Assembly: GCA_003427395.1 (NCBI GenBank)
Contig: BFEA01000080.1
Coordinates: 304,114-325,732 of the forward strand
Source: Chara braunii
Lineage: Eukaryota > Streptophyta > Charophyceae > Charales > Characeae
DNA length: 21,619 nucleotides
Reading direction: 5' to 3'
The position numbers were made by a program, and so were the translations under genes. This document shows, piece after piece, positions 1 to 10,205 of the stretch. Positions within the stretch are counted from its first letter, which is position 1. Each line of letters begins with the position of its first letter. Below the pieces are notes generated by a model. The model had not been told where the DNA came from and ran no database searches. It worked only from the letters and a program-made list of their open reading frames with translations.

Positions 1-841
1 CATTTGGACTAGAGATGGATTTAGTAGAGGTAGAAGTAGTTGCATCCGAGGTGGACACAACATGCAGAGTAGAATCACTATGCACAGCAAAAATAGAAGG
101 CACATGAGCAGGCCTAACAAAGGCTATATACATTTGCTCATCNGTTTTGCGCCTGCGCCACTTTTTGCAGAATTGCATTGCATTGAGAAAGGTCACTTGG
201 GACTCGCGCGGCTCATCCAAGAGGACGGGACGCTNGATCCCCATGGCATCTTTGACCATGAATTGTGAGTCCTTCCACGTGGTTCTTTCACATNGGGCCT
301 GCAACCANCCCAAGCCAATAACCGCGTCGAAGGGGCACTGATCAAGGACATAGAAGTTCAATTCATNNGTGATTGTGCGATCAGCGTCAAAGGTANTGCG
401 CACACCTTTGACTGCATGCGTGGAAGTGACAACCTNTTGGTTGCCTACTTGGGTCCGACAAGGATTCTGCAAAGTCACTTGCTTCATCCCCAAGCGTGCC
501 TTACGAATGCCGTGCGGNGAGAAGTAGTTGGCGGTTGCACCACAATCAGCCAACGCACGGATGTAACGACCATTAATGTAGAGTTTGAAGAAGATCAACT
601 TCGTCCTCCCTTGCGCGCGTTCTTGCTTCATGTGAGCCCAGCGCGTCAACAAAGCATGAAAGTCAATCTCTTCCGACTCTACCCAAGGCTCCTTGTATAG
701 GATGTGTAACTTTTCAGCCTTGGAATCAGCATCAGATGGGGTTTCAGGAGAGGTTTGCTGAGTGGGATCAGAATCCAAAGAAGAATCTGTACTTACATGT
801 TTAGCCTCTCCATCAGTAGAGTGTGCTGATGATGTCTCTAC
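1..841 (-). CDS. pol: Start of pol, aspartic protease (retropepsin) region, partial
   Basis: One open frame, read on the minus strand from 841 to the window edge, has no stop codon despite several Ns. It begins with an acidic Ser/Thr-rich linker of about 80 codons. The protease core follows: INGRYIRALADCGATANYF, with the catalytic Asp in DCGA at 536-547, then the hydrophobic FDAVIGLGWL block typical of the retropepsin C-terminal half (VIxGxxWL). The enzyme normally cleaves the gag-pol polyprotein inside the particle. Most retropepsins have DTGA or DSGA, so Cys at the second position is unusual. The frame is offset by one base from gag, which ends at 838, and the two overlap by a few bases at a run of five G. 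Either gag-pol is made by -1 frameshifting or one G has been lost from this copy. Confidence 0.72.
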
Positions 842-2465
842 CCCCGTTGTTGGTTTCCCTGCTGCAATCTGAAACAATGTTGGACTGAATGTCCCGGTTT
901 GGTGCAATGCAGGCAAACTCCTCTCTTCACCCTGTTCTTCCACTCACTTTCACTAATCCGGAGATCTACCCATGGTTTTGTGGCAGGATCTTCCGGTTTT
1001 GGTGGAATCTTTGCTCCCTTGGGAAGAAGGATAGTGTTAGTGTTATTCTTCATCGTGGTCCTCGGTCCCTTACTCTTGAAGGCAGCCTTCTTAAAGGCAT
1101 TCATGGATTCATCATCATTCACATACTCAGACTCATGGGCTGACAAAGAGCAAGATGCCCCGCAGTCTTGCTCTTGATCGTCATCAAGAGAAGATTCTTC
1201 TACGAGGGTCTCCTCGTCAGCCTCAAGCAGATCATGTGCTGCAAAACGGTTGCTGCCTGGAAACCGTTTGCGGCCAGTGGCCTTTTTGCCACTTGATCCA
1301 CCCGGGAGGTCTTGTGCCTCCAACTTGACTAAGTCCCGCATGAGGGTAAGCCAATCTGTATATCCGTTGAGCCCGAGCCCTAGGCGATCTTTCAAAGTAG
1401 AGGGGACCGTACCTTTTATCACATCCAAGCAAGAATGCACAGTCATCTCCAGACCCGGAGTAACAAAGAGTTTACTGACGTACTGCTGCAGACTGTGCAT
1501 GGTGCCGGTCCACTTGCTGTGCTTGAGCTTGTCAAGATTGAGTCTTGCCTTAGCTGCAGCATGTGGATCAGCATATTGTTTGATCAAGAGATCCTCAAGT
1601 GTGGTAGTAGGCGTAGCCTTCAGCCACTTGTTCAGGTCTATTATCTTATAGCCTGATTGGACAGCCTAGGTTTCTAGGAAACCCTGCACGACGGGCTCCA
1701 CATTGGTCCCCAGGATAGACGACTGAGTGGACAGGGGTGTCCCCAATACATCAAAGTAGGACCGCATAGAGTTGATCCAAGACTCGACGTCGTACTTTCC
1801 GTCATACTTGGACGGAATCTGCGCCGCCTTCCTGTCGATGTAAGCAAAGCTGCCGCCTGGCCCAGCCATTGCTGGGTCCGGGCCCGGGGCTGCAACAGTT
1901 CCAGAAGTCCCTGCACCACCACTTGCCGCTGCAGCAGCAGCAGCAGCGGGGTCTGGACTTGCTGCAGATCCGCTTTGGCTGTTAACCACACTCAAAGAAG
2001 AAGAAGAAGTAGAAGGAGAAGAAGTAGACGTAGTCAGAGGGGCAAAACTGGAATGACATGCAGCATTGGAGGCAGGATAGGTGAGTGAAGAGACGATTTG
2101 AGCCTGCTGCGAACTAGCAAACTGTTGCAGCTGATCGCGGTGTTGCTGCGCCATCTTGGCCATGTCTTCGCGCAACTCCTTGAGCTGCTTAAACACTTGT
2201 GCGAGCTGGCCAGTATGGTCCTTAGCAACCTGGACCCCTACTAAGGCTCTGAGGAGGGGAACTGATTTCTCTTCTACCTCCTCATTGGTCAGAGCGGACA
2301 AGGTGCTAAGGACGGCCTCGTGAGCCTGCACCTTATCCCTTCTCTCTCTCTCTCTTTCTCTTCCTCCTCCCTCTTCAAGGTTTTCTCGTAGAAGAACTGA
2401 TACTGCGGTTTTTCTGCCTCAGGGGCAGCGTCCATCTGCAGTTTCCAATCTGCTGCAGATGCCAT
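838..2465 (-). pseudogene. gag: Element A gag (capsid/nucleocapsid), disrupted
   Basis: Gag packages the element RNA into particles. I place the start at the ATG at 2463-2465 because the following residues (MASA, then an acidic helix, KPQYQ and an EEK-rich stretch) align with the plus-strand gag at 5439. The frame breaks in a CT/GA microsatellite at about 2340-2356 and resumes two bases off as DKVQAHEAVLS. A Ser/Ala/Gly-rich linker follows, then the gag core with DVESWINSMRSYFDV and SILGTNVEPVVQGFLE. An in-frame TAG at 1666-1668 stands where the relative at 5409-6384 has a Gln codon (LEVQAMQAGY against LET-stop-AVQSGY). The same frame then runs to 838 and ends in a CCHC knuckle, CLHCTKPGHSVQHC (C-x2-C-x4-H-x4-C). 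It looks like a recently degraded copy. Confidence 0.82.
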
Positions 2466-3931
2466 GATGGAGGATGGGGGTGTCAGTAAGACTCTCAAGA
2501 GGGGTCCGTACTTCCTCTCAGCTTTATGACGAACGCTCCTCTTCCCTCTCCTCACTCCCTCAAGAGCAACCCTCAGAAGCTTCTCTCTTCTCTCTCTCTC
2601 TCTCGTTTGCGATCGTGTAGACGCAGGCATTAAAGAACCCAATCGAAGAAAAAGTTTGAATTCAGTTAGAAGAGAAGGTAGAACTCCTGGCCGGAGCGGC
2701 AATTCATTTGGACCGGAGAGCAATCAAAACAGCAAAAAAAGAAAAGATCAGAGAGATCTGTTCCAACCGGACAGTCTGGACTGACTACGTATGGGGTCCT
2801 CCCAAGCCTAGCCAGCCTCAGCGCCGTGAAAACACAGCAAATCAGATTCAAGATGTACAGCGAAATGCAAGAGAGAATTGAGTGGTGTATAAGGTGCGAG
2901 TCAGGCGGCGGATTGCACGGTAAAGTCTGATAAAACGTCCCAGCGGACATCCCCTCCGCAGCGAGTGTCCTGGTCCAAAAGCATAAAGTCCGAGTCCCAA
3001 TCAGATAGAGCAAGGTAACTGACGTCAACAGATTTGGCTTGAGGGGCCCTTCTTGTTTGGGCCCGGTCCCACTAAGTTCCAGATGGTCCCAGTGGAGTCA
3101 GAACCGTGTCCCAACCAACAAGAGTTCCACAGAGACCTACTCTGTCCCTACTGAATTGAAAAACGAAATTTTGCCCCAGAAAGAACCTGTAGACTACAAC
3201 CGTTCAGAACGAAATAAACAAAGCACTGTAGAGAGATATCACATGGCAAACAAGATACTTCATTCAATCACTCGTCAAGTAGTAGGCAGTCCACACACCT
3301 CACACACAATCAAGACTATGGAGGATGGAAGAAGAACCCAGAGAACCCCAACAGGCAGTCAACTCCATGCACATACACATGGGCACCCTGGTGGCACGAC
3401 ACTTGCCTGAGTGGCCGGGCTCTTGAGATGAAAGAACTCACCCCCCTCTCACATAGTCCTCCTGACCCAATTAGCATCCTCTACACTAGTGTCCTATTAT
3501 CTAGGAGGGTCAACATCTACCCTAAAGTACAAAGCCGGATCCCCCGTCAATGTTGAAGATCAAAGCAGCAACTTGCAGTCCGTAGGTGCAGATATGGTTG
3601 CCACCCTCAAGCTCGCGTACTTGAGGGGAGCCCTAAAGTCACTCCTTGTCTTCCCTGAAGTCCAGATTCAAGTTGTAGGTGCCCTTCACTGTCGCCTCTC
3701 TCAAATTGCATCANGAAGTCCCACCTTGTGTCTNGCCACCACAAACATGCACTCAAGCAACCTGGCCGGGTCTAGTGTCGACCCTACACNGCCCTGCCAN
3801 GTGGGAGCAGCTTCCCTTTACCACNCTGCNCCACTTAACCCTAACTTCCAGCCCTAACCCTAAGTGGTAGCCCTTACCACTAGGGTTAGGGTTATGGCAG
3901 CAAAGTCAACTCTCNCCAACAAGTAGAATCC
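2466..3931 (-). other. Element A leader between primer binding site and gag
   Basis: About 1.47 kb without a recognisable gene. Several ORFs of 90-145 codons occur on both strands, but none shows a known domain. On the minus strand, pyrimidine/purine microsatellite sequence lies just upstream of gag (GA run at 2588-2604). The stretch 3700-3930 contains several Ns and a telomere-like hairpin. The length is unusual for a leader and could include another old insertion that I cannot delimit. Confidence 0.45.
3852..3891. repeat. Inverted repeat built on CCCTAA units
   Basis: The left arm (3852-3869) carries two CCCTAA-type units followed by AGTGGTA. The right arm (3875-3891) is its reverse complement with one bulged A, and the loop is GCCCT. 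It lies 40 bp from the primer binding site of element A. The units resemble telomere repeats, but there are only two per arm, so I do not call it telomeric DNA. Confidence 0.7.
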
Positions 3932-3943
3932 GCTCTGATACCA
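3932..3943 (-). promoter_or_regulatory. Primer binding site for initiator tRNA-Met
   Basis: The minus strand reads TGGTATCAGAGC, the classical plant LTR-retrotransposon primer binding site, complementary to the 3' end of initiator tRNA-Met. It is preceded on the minus strand by CGTAACA and one spacer T, so an LTR ending in CA lies immediately to the right (edge at 3945). This fixes the orientation of element A independently of gag. Confidence 0.82.
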
Positions 3944-3944
3944 A

Positions 3945-5330
3945 TGTTACGATCCTGGCCAATTTCGAAGTCCACAATCATCAGAAAGTNCAATGTTGTC
4001 CAATTGCGAAAAGAAATGAATGAACTTGAGCCCAATGCCGTCCAATTGCAAAAGAAATGAAAGAACTTGAGAGGAGAGAGAGGGAAAGAAGAAGAAGAAG
4101 AAGTAAGAAAGAAGGAAGAGATNATGTACTCCAGCATAGACCAAAGACAAAGCTCTTCTTCTTNGCTCCACAACCTCCTCNTCNTTATCTCCTCCTCTCT
4201 TATTCAAACAATAAATAAACAATAATAATGTTGAACAGCTGAACCAGAATCAATGTCCGAATCCCANTTCTACTGCAGGCACAAGATGAGGTCCACCATA
4301 GCCATGGCAGCCCTTCTTCTTCCTCCACATACTGGCCGAGGCTATGGCGGACTATGNAGGCTTCAGCCTCCTNCANAAAGACAACCCAAAGCAGCTACAC
4401 CGCNGCTCTACTTCCAGGTCATCACCCAGNAGCTATGCCGCTGCCCACTCAACCNCCATGCCTGACTCTGTCCGAGCTTCCTTGATGCGGCACTACCCCC
4501 ACTGGGGCCTTCCTGATGCAGCGCCTAGCAAGGAGATGAAGATGGTGTCTACCATAGCCAGGTAAGTACCCTACCACTCTCCTCCTTGGTCCCCTTCTCC
4601 CTCCTCCTCCTACAGGCTGAGCTCCACCATAGCCAAGGTGGAAGCTCCCGGCTTCTTCCTCCCAGCAGCGCTGTAGAGCCCAACGCTCCTCCACCTAGCG
4701 CTCCAGCAGCGTGACGCCCAACTCGCACACTGAAAAATGAGGCGGAGCTCTTGCCTCCGCCTCTAGATATAGCGGCTTGCTTGCCTCTTGGGCGGTGACC
4801 TCCAGGCCGCTCGGCCTCCCCAAGCAACCGGTACCTCCTCCGTTTCGGAGGGAAACATCATTGCAGACCCTGATATTACCCGTACAGGCTCTAGACTCAG
4901 ACTGGTTGGACTGNTACCGGCCTAGACCTACCCTGCNGCTACGGGACTCTAAAAATGCCAACNTTGTCTTTTTCTGCTCGGCCTCCAGTACCCCTCACGT
5001 CAACTGCAGTGGGGTGCAGTATCGGCCTACCGGCCTACTTGAGTGTTTTTCCGCTACCCCAAGGGCCTCANGGCCGCTANCTTCGCCACTTGAGTGTTTT
5101 CCCTGCTACAACCCTCAATGCCACGGCCACAGGTAAGTACCGGCCCTACGGGCCTACCAAACAAGCAAGTACCCTTGCGGGTCCTACACACACTCGTACC
5201 AACAAGCACTCAGGCAGGCATGCAGGTCACAAGCGCGCACACACACAGACAGACTTAGAAAACACAGCAGAATGCGGGAATCTCATCAAGACATCCAATT
5301 CCATCGGCAGAACTTCAGAAATCAGCAGTG
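3945..5330 (-). repeat. LTR-like region of element A, right boundary not resolved
   Basis: By the primer binding site, an LTR must start at 3945 and extend rightwards. The stretch is non-coding and has the features of such DNA. There is an imperfect 42-bp tandem repeat (about 3991-4032 and 4033-4071, sharing GTCCAATTGC and GAACTTGAG). Three copies of a CACCATAGCCA-type motif lie at 4291-4307, 4547-4562 and 4621-4638. Two donor-like CAGGTAAGTACC sites lie near 4559 and 5130, and a direct repeat CTTGAGTGTTTT occurs at 5038 and 5089. I could not find the other LTR end, and part of this stretch may belong to the upstream side of the plus-strand gag at 5409. Many Ns make finer calls unsafe. Confidence 0.45.
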
Positions 5331-5408
5331 TTCTCAGTCTGTGTTATGACGGGTCATTACAGTATGCTCGTAGCAATGCTCGGACAAGAGAGAAGAGAGA
5401 GAGAGGCC

Positions 5409-6384
5409 ATGGCAACAGAAGGATCTAGTAGTTCCAACATGGCATCAGCCAAACTTTCTGATATTTTAAAGGCTCGTTTGGAGGCAGCGGATGAAGAAGA
5501 TAAACCGCTGTACCAAACCCTCTATCAGAAGGAAATGGCGAAGGAGGAAAAAGAGGAAGAAGCCAAGGGGAAAACAACCGCTGAAGATATTGAGACCATT
5601 TTAAAAATAGTATCAACCATGCCTGATGCCGATATTAAGAAAGATCTGGCCAAGTATGTACGTGCCCTTGTAGATTACCATTTGCTCAGTGAGCTCCCGA
5701 GTTTAAAGTCCCAAGTACTCGGTGAAATGAGCCAGATCGTACTCAAATGATAGATATGACCAAGGAGCGTCAAAATCAGATAATACAAATGGCAATCATG
5801 CATCAAGCCCAAATCTCAAACTCTCTTCCCCGACCTCTTGCTGCTAACCATTCTACCTTTGCACCTTTCCATCCTTCTTCTTCTTCTTATTCTTCTTCGT
5901 TGAGTTTGGTGGTTAATCAATCAGGACCTGCGACAGGTGCAGATTCCGCTCCCGCTACAAGCGACAACGCAGGAAATTTTGCAACTGCCGCATCCTTGAG
6001 TTGGATCCAGCAATGGCTGTTCCCAACTTTAGCAGTCCATGCATGGACAGAAAGGCGGTAATGACACCATCCAGATATGAGGGCAAGAAAGATGTTGAGT
6101 CTTGGATTAGCTCCATGAGAGCTTACTTTGAGGTACAGGGCACTCAAAGAGTGAACCAGTCCTTCATCCTAGGGACGAACGTCGAGGCTGTCGTAAGGGG
6201 CTTCCTAGAAGTCCAAGCTATGCAAGCTGGGTATCCCAAGATCGATCTAATAGAGTGGTTTCAAGGCACTCTGGCTGCCGCTGCAAGGAAAATGATCAAT
6301 AGCGAGATGACAAAATCCAGATTACACGATCACATTGAAAGCCAAAAAGTCTCACAGTGTCCAAAAAGCAGTATTGCACCAATG
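5409..6384 (+). pseudogene. gag: Element C gag, plus strand, same family as element A gag, truncated
   Basis: The protein aligns along its length with the element A gag: MASAKLSDILKARLEA, DKPLYQTLYQKE, a helical segment, a Ser-rich linker, then DVESWISSMRAYFEV and FILGTNVEAVVRGFLE. Starts are possible at 5409 or 5439; the second matches the element A start. Frame breaks occur at 5747-5750, where stop and start overlap as ATGA, and near 6000, where SLSWIQQW must switch to DPAMAVPNF. Similarity fades after about 6280 (EWFQGTLAAAA) and the knuckle domain is missing. The reading ends at 6394-6396, just past the LTR-like edge at 6385. No pol follows on this strand, so this is a truncated remnant. 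Confidence 0.75.
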
Positions 6385-7280
6385 TTACGCCAATGAATCG
6401 AAACACTGAACCCAAATGTCAATGAGAGCTTACTCTCGTCACCACCAACATTAGAGTCCAAACCCTTCCCCCTACTTGGTGCCCGGCGCCCTGACTACTC
6501 CCCACACAACTACTATCTGCCTATAAATTGACAATGCAACTGTTGACGTCAGTAGCCACCGAAGTACATGAAGATGTCGCCCAATGCAGACCATCGCCAA
6601 TACCAGGTATGAGCCCTCACATCATCATCCTCATCTCTCTCTCTCTCTCTCCCTCGTCTTTCTTCCTTGTCTTCCCTCTATACACCCGAAGACCACCACT
6701 TCGCCTTGCTGTATGTCCAAGCCTAGCCAACTATGGAAGTTGGGCTATGGCGCTGCCCTTAGCTGCACCCTTCTTCCCACGCGATCGCACGTGCACAACA
6801 CCTTTTGCCCCAACGCTAGCAGCAACATGCAAGCAATCGCTCCAGCAGAGCTGCCGCAAACTGGCAAGTGCCAGAATGAGCTGCCAGGCAGAGAACTCTT
6901 TCCTATATGGAAAGGGTCTGGCCTAGCCAGCGGCCTGGCGAGGCGGGGCCTGCGCCCAGAAGCTTTCGGTAGGCCCCAGGNAGCTGGGCCTTTGCTGCTG
7001 TTGTTAGGCCTCGTTCAGTTACACCTCCTACCTGTCTGTGTATGTTGCTGCGAATGTGGCCCAAAGCCTGCATTTCAAAAAAGGCCTAGACGACCATGAA
7101 AAGTGTTTGCTGCTCGGTTCCTGGGTTCCCTCAACCAACTGACACTACACAACTGCCTGAACCCCAAATACGAAATTGACAGAATTTGACCTCTCGTGAT
7201 TTGCTAGGCCCGCCTTCACTTAGGGCGGGCACACTTGCATCAGGGGCCCCTTAGGCTTGTCGAGGAGCCACATCCTCGCA
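6385..7280. repeat. Candidate LTR bounded by TGTTACGCC and CATCCTCGCA
   Basis: The left edge CCAATGTTACG at 6381-6391 repeats the LTR edge seen at 3941-3951. The right edge CA at 7279-7280 abuts a polypyrimidine tract (7281-7295), which on the minus strand is the polypurine tract of element B. Taken together these give an 896-bp LTR, TG to CA. It holds a CT microsatellite (6633-6652), a GCCCGCC/GGCGGGC hairpin (7208-7230) and a CGAGGA/TCCTCG hairpin (7261-7278). The only strong TATA-like site is on the plus strand (6522-6528), which conflicts with minus orientation. The matching LTR copy was not found, so this remains a candidate. Confidence 0.45.
6522..6528 (+). promoter_or_regulatory. TATA-like box with downstream TGACGTCA
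   Basis: TATAAAT lies 137 bp inside the candidate LTR, followed 15 bp later by the perfect palindrome TGACGTCA (6544-6551), a bZIP-type site. Spacing from the LTR edge suits an RNA polymerase II promoter reading rightwards. The function is inferred from motifs only. Confidence 0.4.
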
Positions 7281-7319
7281 TTCCCTCCTCCTTTACTTCG
7301 ATAGGCCCTTGAGAAGTTT

Positions 7320-7545
7320 CTAATTTGCAGGCATCTTTCCCTTGAGTCCTCTTTCGTAGCCTGCAATCACTTGGGGAGTTGTTTGGTGAAGTTCTTCTCT
7401 GGTAAACCACTGATCTTCACTGGGATCAGTATGGTGTTTGAATCTGACACGACACTGCATCCTTGGGTTTGGAGGTCGGCCTTTGCCGGGAGGTTTAGGT
7501 ATTGGCATCACCCAATACTCCACGATTTCGTCGATGTTGACTTCG
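7320..7545 (-). pseudogene. pol: Element B pol C-terminus: chromodomain-like tail
   Basis: The last 70 or so codons of pol read DEIVEYWV, a basic Pro-rich linker (PPGKGRPPNP), then CRVRFKHHTDPSEDQWFTREEL and a terminal helix ending KMPAN-stop. The pattern E-x-x-x...YxVRFxxH...xxxxWxxxxEL matches integrase-linked chromodomains, which direct insertion by binding modified histones. The first strand and several aromatic cage positions are weak, as in group II chromodomains. It is continuous and in frame with the integrase upstream. The stretch itself carries no stop codon. Confidence 0.68.
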
Positions 7546-8700
7546 CCATCCATGGTTGGGTATCGTCTAGAGGGAAACTGTGCAGTTTCTACAAAAGGTG
7601 CCAACTTTGAGGCATGAAATATTGGGTGTGTACGCAGGTGAGCAGGGATGCGAATGACATAGGAAGGTCCATTTATCTTATCCCCCACTATGTCTAGGAC
7701 CTCCCCGGGACCGAAATACTGCGATATTAGTTTACGTGAGATTCCCAATTCTTGGCCCAGTTTAGATGACTTGACCCATACTCGGTCTCCTACCTGAAAC
7801 TGCGATGGTCGTTTGTGCATGTTCTCAGATGTCACCATAGCATCTTGAGCTTTCTTAATGTGTTCTACAACCTGTTGCAGCATGTATTCATACTTGACAG
7901 CGAACTCTATGCTGCCAGGTGTTGCAGATGGTCGAGTTTCGGGTAGCAGGAAATCCAAGGCGGATCTTGGCTTCAAACCAAGATGCAGTTGGTTGGGAGT
8001 CATACCAGTAGTGCTATGCACAACGTTGTTGTACAAGTTGGCGACGAGAGGCAATTTCTCGTCCCAGTCATTCTGACGTGGCTTGATGTAATGCCGTAGT
8101 AGGTGTTCCAGTACTCGGTTCATATGCCGTAGTAGGTGTTCTGGTACTCGGTTCGTTTGTTCCGCCTGACCATTTGACTAAGGGTGATTTCCTGATGTCA
8201 TCTGCTGTCGGGTGCCCATCTATTGGGCAGTATTTTGCCACAGTTCGCGAGTGAAGCGAACATCCCTATCACTAACAATGGACTTGGGTAAACCGAAGTC
8301 CCGTACCCATTTATCCATAAACAACTTGATAACATAGTGAATTTTTGTTATTTTTGGCATAACGATTAGTCTAGCATACTTGGAAAATCGGTCCACTATA
8401 ATGAAGATGTGTAGGGTATCCATGAAGTCCATGGACACACTTTGACTGGGACCTTCAGGGATCAGCACGGGCTTGATGAGCCCAAACGGAGCCTGCGTCA
8501 TAGGTTTGTCCCGTTGGCAAACCTGGCAAGTTTCAACGTACTTCTTCGCATCTTGCATTATAGAAGGCCACCAGAATCTCTGCATAAGGTTAGCTGATGT
8601 CTTTTTATAACCGAAATGACCAGTTGACCAGTTGCATCATGACACTCGCCTAAAAACAAACTACGCTAAGACTCCCTATCCGGAACACATAATCTTTTAT
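7546..8700 (-). pseudogene. pol: Element B integrase (HHCC zinc domain, DDE core, GPY-type tail)
   Basis: Integrase inserts the cDNA into chromosomes. The zinc domain reads ECHDATG (first His), then HFGYKKT and CQVCQRDKP. An 8-bp tandem duplication (8618-8625 and 8626-8633) shifts the frame between the two His blocks. The DDE core shows SMDFMD (first Asp) and IVSDRDVRF (second Asp). The catalytic Glu codon, expected in NHPEANGQAE, is a TAG at 8178-8180. Another TAG is at 8220-8222, and one lies upstream at 8666-8668. A 33-bp in-frame duplication (8091-8123 and 8124-8156) repeats NRVxEHLLRHx. The region between the first Asp and VDRFSKYA also looks several residues short. Downstream, VGDRVWV and KLISQYFGPGEVLD represent the GPY/F module. 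The frame is open from 8177 to 7320. Confidence 0.85.
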
Positions 8701-8777
8701 TCCCAGCCTTCTCAAGGAACAACAAGCCATTGACCACCGTAAATTTATCAGAAGTTACTTTATCTTTCGCTTCTAAC

Positions 8778-9440
8778 TTACAGATGATTTATGACATGAC
8801 TATAAGCTTCCACCAAGGATTGAGTTACATCATGAGATATACCAAACTCATTTATTAGCGCGCCCATATAATCTGCCCTTCGGGATAGTGCATCAACCAC
8901 CTTATTGTATTCTCCCTTTAGAGTGTCAAGCTTGAAGTCATACATGTTTATGACTTTAATCCACCTCTTAAAGGCATCCGAGAGTACAGGCTGTGTCTTG
9001 ATCCAGCGCAAGGTCTCATGGTCATATCTCACGTAAAAGAATCTGCCTAGGAGGTAGTGCCTCCAATAGACTAACGCTCTATAGAGGGCATATAGGTCTC
9101 ACTCGTACGTGGACTTTGCTAGTTTTTGAGATGGCATCTTTTTACTCATGTACTCGATTGGCCTCAACTTTTTCCCCTCCTTCTGCGCATGGACTGCGCC
9201 TATGCCATATTGGTTGGCGTATGTGGTCACAACCAAGGGTTGCTCAGGATCCGAAAATTTGAGAACTTCATAGTGTGTCAGGGCATACTTCAATTTCTTG
9301 AAGGCTGCCTCACACTCTTCGGCCCACTCCCAAGGGGGTGTCATGGCGGGTTAGGTCGGTTAATGGGGAAGCGACATAACTACAGATTTTCACGAACGAA
9401 CGATAGTAGCCCGTCGTCCCCAAAAATGACTGGACCTCAG
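8778..9440 (-). pseudogene. pol: Element B RNase H domain
   Basis: This domain removes RNA from the RNA/DNA hybrid during reverse transcription. It reads FKKLKYALTHYEVL, then VVTTYANQYGIGAV, the first catalytic motif, where the usual Asp (TTDAS) has become Tyr (codon 9219-9221). RPIEYMSKKMPSQKL follows, then a TGA at 9099-9101 inside STYEKELYAL, then WRHYLLGRFF, DHETLRW and the tail GEYNKVVDALSRR. A run of five G on the plus strand (9334-9338) carries one extra base and separates this frame from RT. The frame ends at 8778, after which the linker to integrase resumes in another frame. Loss of the Asp alone would inactivate the enzyme. Confidence 0.85.
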
Positions 9441-9459
9441 TAACAGTCTGAGGTCTGGG

Positions 9460-10205
9460 CTAGTCAAGTATGCTGGTCACTTTGGCGTCGTCTGGCCTCA
9501 ACCCGTTCGCGAAAATCTCATGACCCAGGTACAAGATCTTGGTGCGATCAAACTTGCATTTTTCCAAGTTAACTTTGTACTGGTGCTGCCGTAAGAGACC
9601 TAGCACTACATTTACATGCTCAACGTGCTCCTCTACAATCCTACTAAAGATAAGGATATCGTCGAGGTACACGACGATAAACTTGTTTAAGTAATCATGA
9701 AAGATCTTGTTCATCGCGTGCTGGAATGTTCGAGGAGCATTGCGTAGACCAAAGGGCATCACCACAAACTCATATAGACCATACCTGGTGTGGAACACGG
9801 TTTTGTGCTGATCCGCATGTCTAATGGCAATTTGATGGTATCCATACTTTAGATCTGTCTTTGTGAAGTACCGGCATCCCTACACTCTATCCAAGAGGTC
9901 GTCGATACGGGGTAGGGGCTCCGTGTTCTTTACGGTGATGGCATTGAGGCCCCTATAGTCAATGCACATCCTTAAGGAACCCCCCTTCATAGGAACGAAT
10001 AAGACCGGTGCGCCATAAGGGAAGGTACTAGGCCGAATCCATCCCTTTTCTATGAGCTCTTTGAGCTGGCGGCAAAACTCATCCAACTCCACAGGAGACA
10101 TCCTATAGATTCGTCCTCTAGGTACCTTGCTACCGGGGACGATTTCTATTGCATGGACAACCTCCCTTTCTACCACACCACTGGGTTCCTCAAAAAGTTT
10201 GGTTA
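9460..10205 (-). pseudogene. pol: Element B reverse transcriptase
   Basis: Ty3/gypsy reverse transcriptase, in one frame. It starts around FEEPSGVVE, then [19 protein letters not shown], the [11 protein letters not shown] block, [39 protein letters not shown] and the active site VYLDDILIF (YLDD at 9658-9669), ending with LGHEIFANGLRPDDAKV. Two nonsense codons interrupt it: TAG at 9880-9882 (expected Gln after LLDRV) and TAG at 9460-9462 (expected Trp before PRPQT). Catalytic Asp residues are still present. It sits 3' of gag with only about 175 bp between them. Confidence 0.9.

Larger units (their letters stand above)
1..3943 (-). mobile_element. Element A: Ty3/gypsy-like LTR retrotransposon, internal region, cut by left window edge
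   Basis: Read on the minus strand, the order is primer binding site (3932-3943), a leader of about 1.47 kb, gag with a CCHC knuckle (2465-838), then a retropepsin frame running off the left edge. Gag followed by protease at the start of pol is the standard Ty3/gypsy and Ty1/copia start. RT and integrase lie outside the window, so the superfamily is inferred from the gag and protease style. The copy is not functional as assembled: there is a frameshift in a GA microsatellite, an in-frame TAG, and a one-base frame offset at the gag/pol join. Single Ns are scattered through it. Confidence 0.8.

Noticed and set aside
2666-3028. 120-codon minus-strand ORF upstream of element A gag
   Set aside because: Cys/Leu-rich translation without a recognisable domain, inside the leader, and no counterpart upstream of the related gag at 5409.
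3489-3857. 122-codon plus-strand ORF
   Set aside because: Contains several N-derived unknown residues and no motif; it lies antisense to the element A leader.
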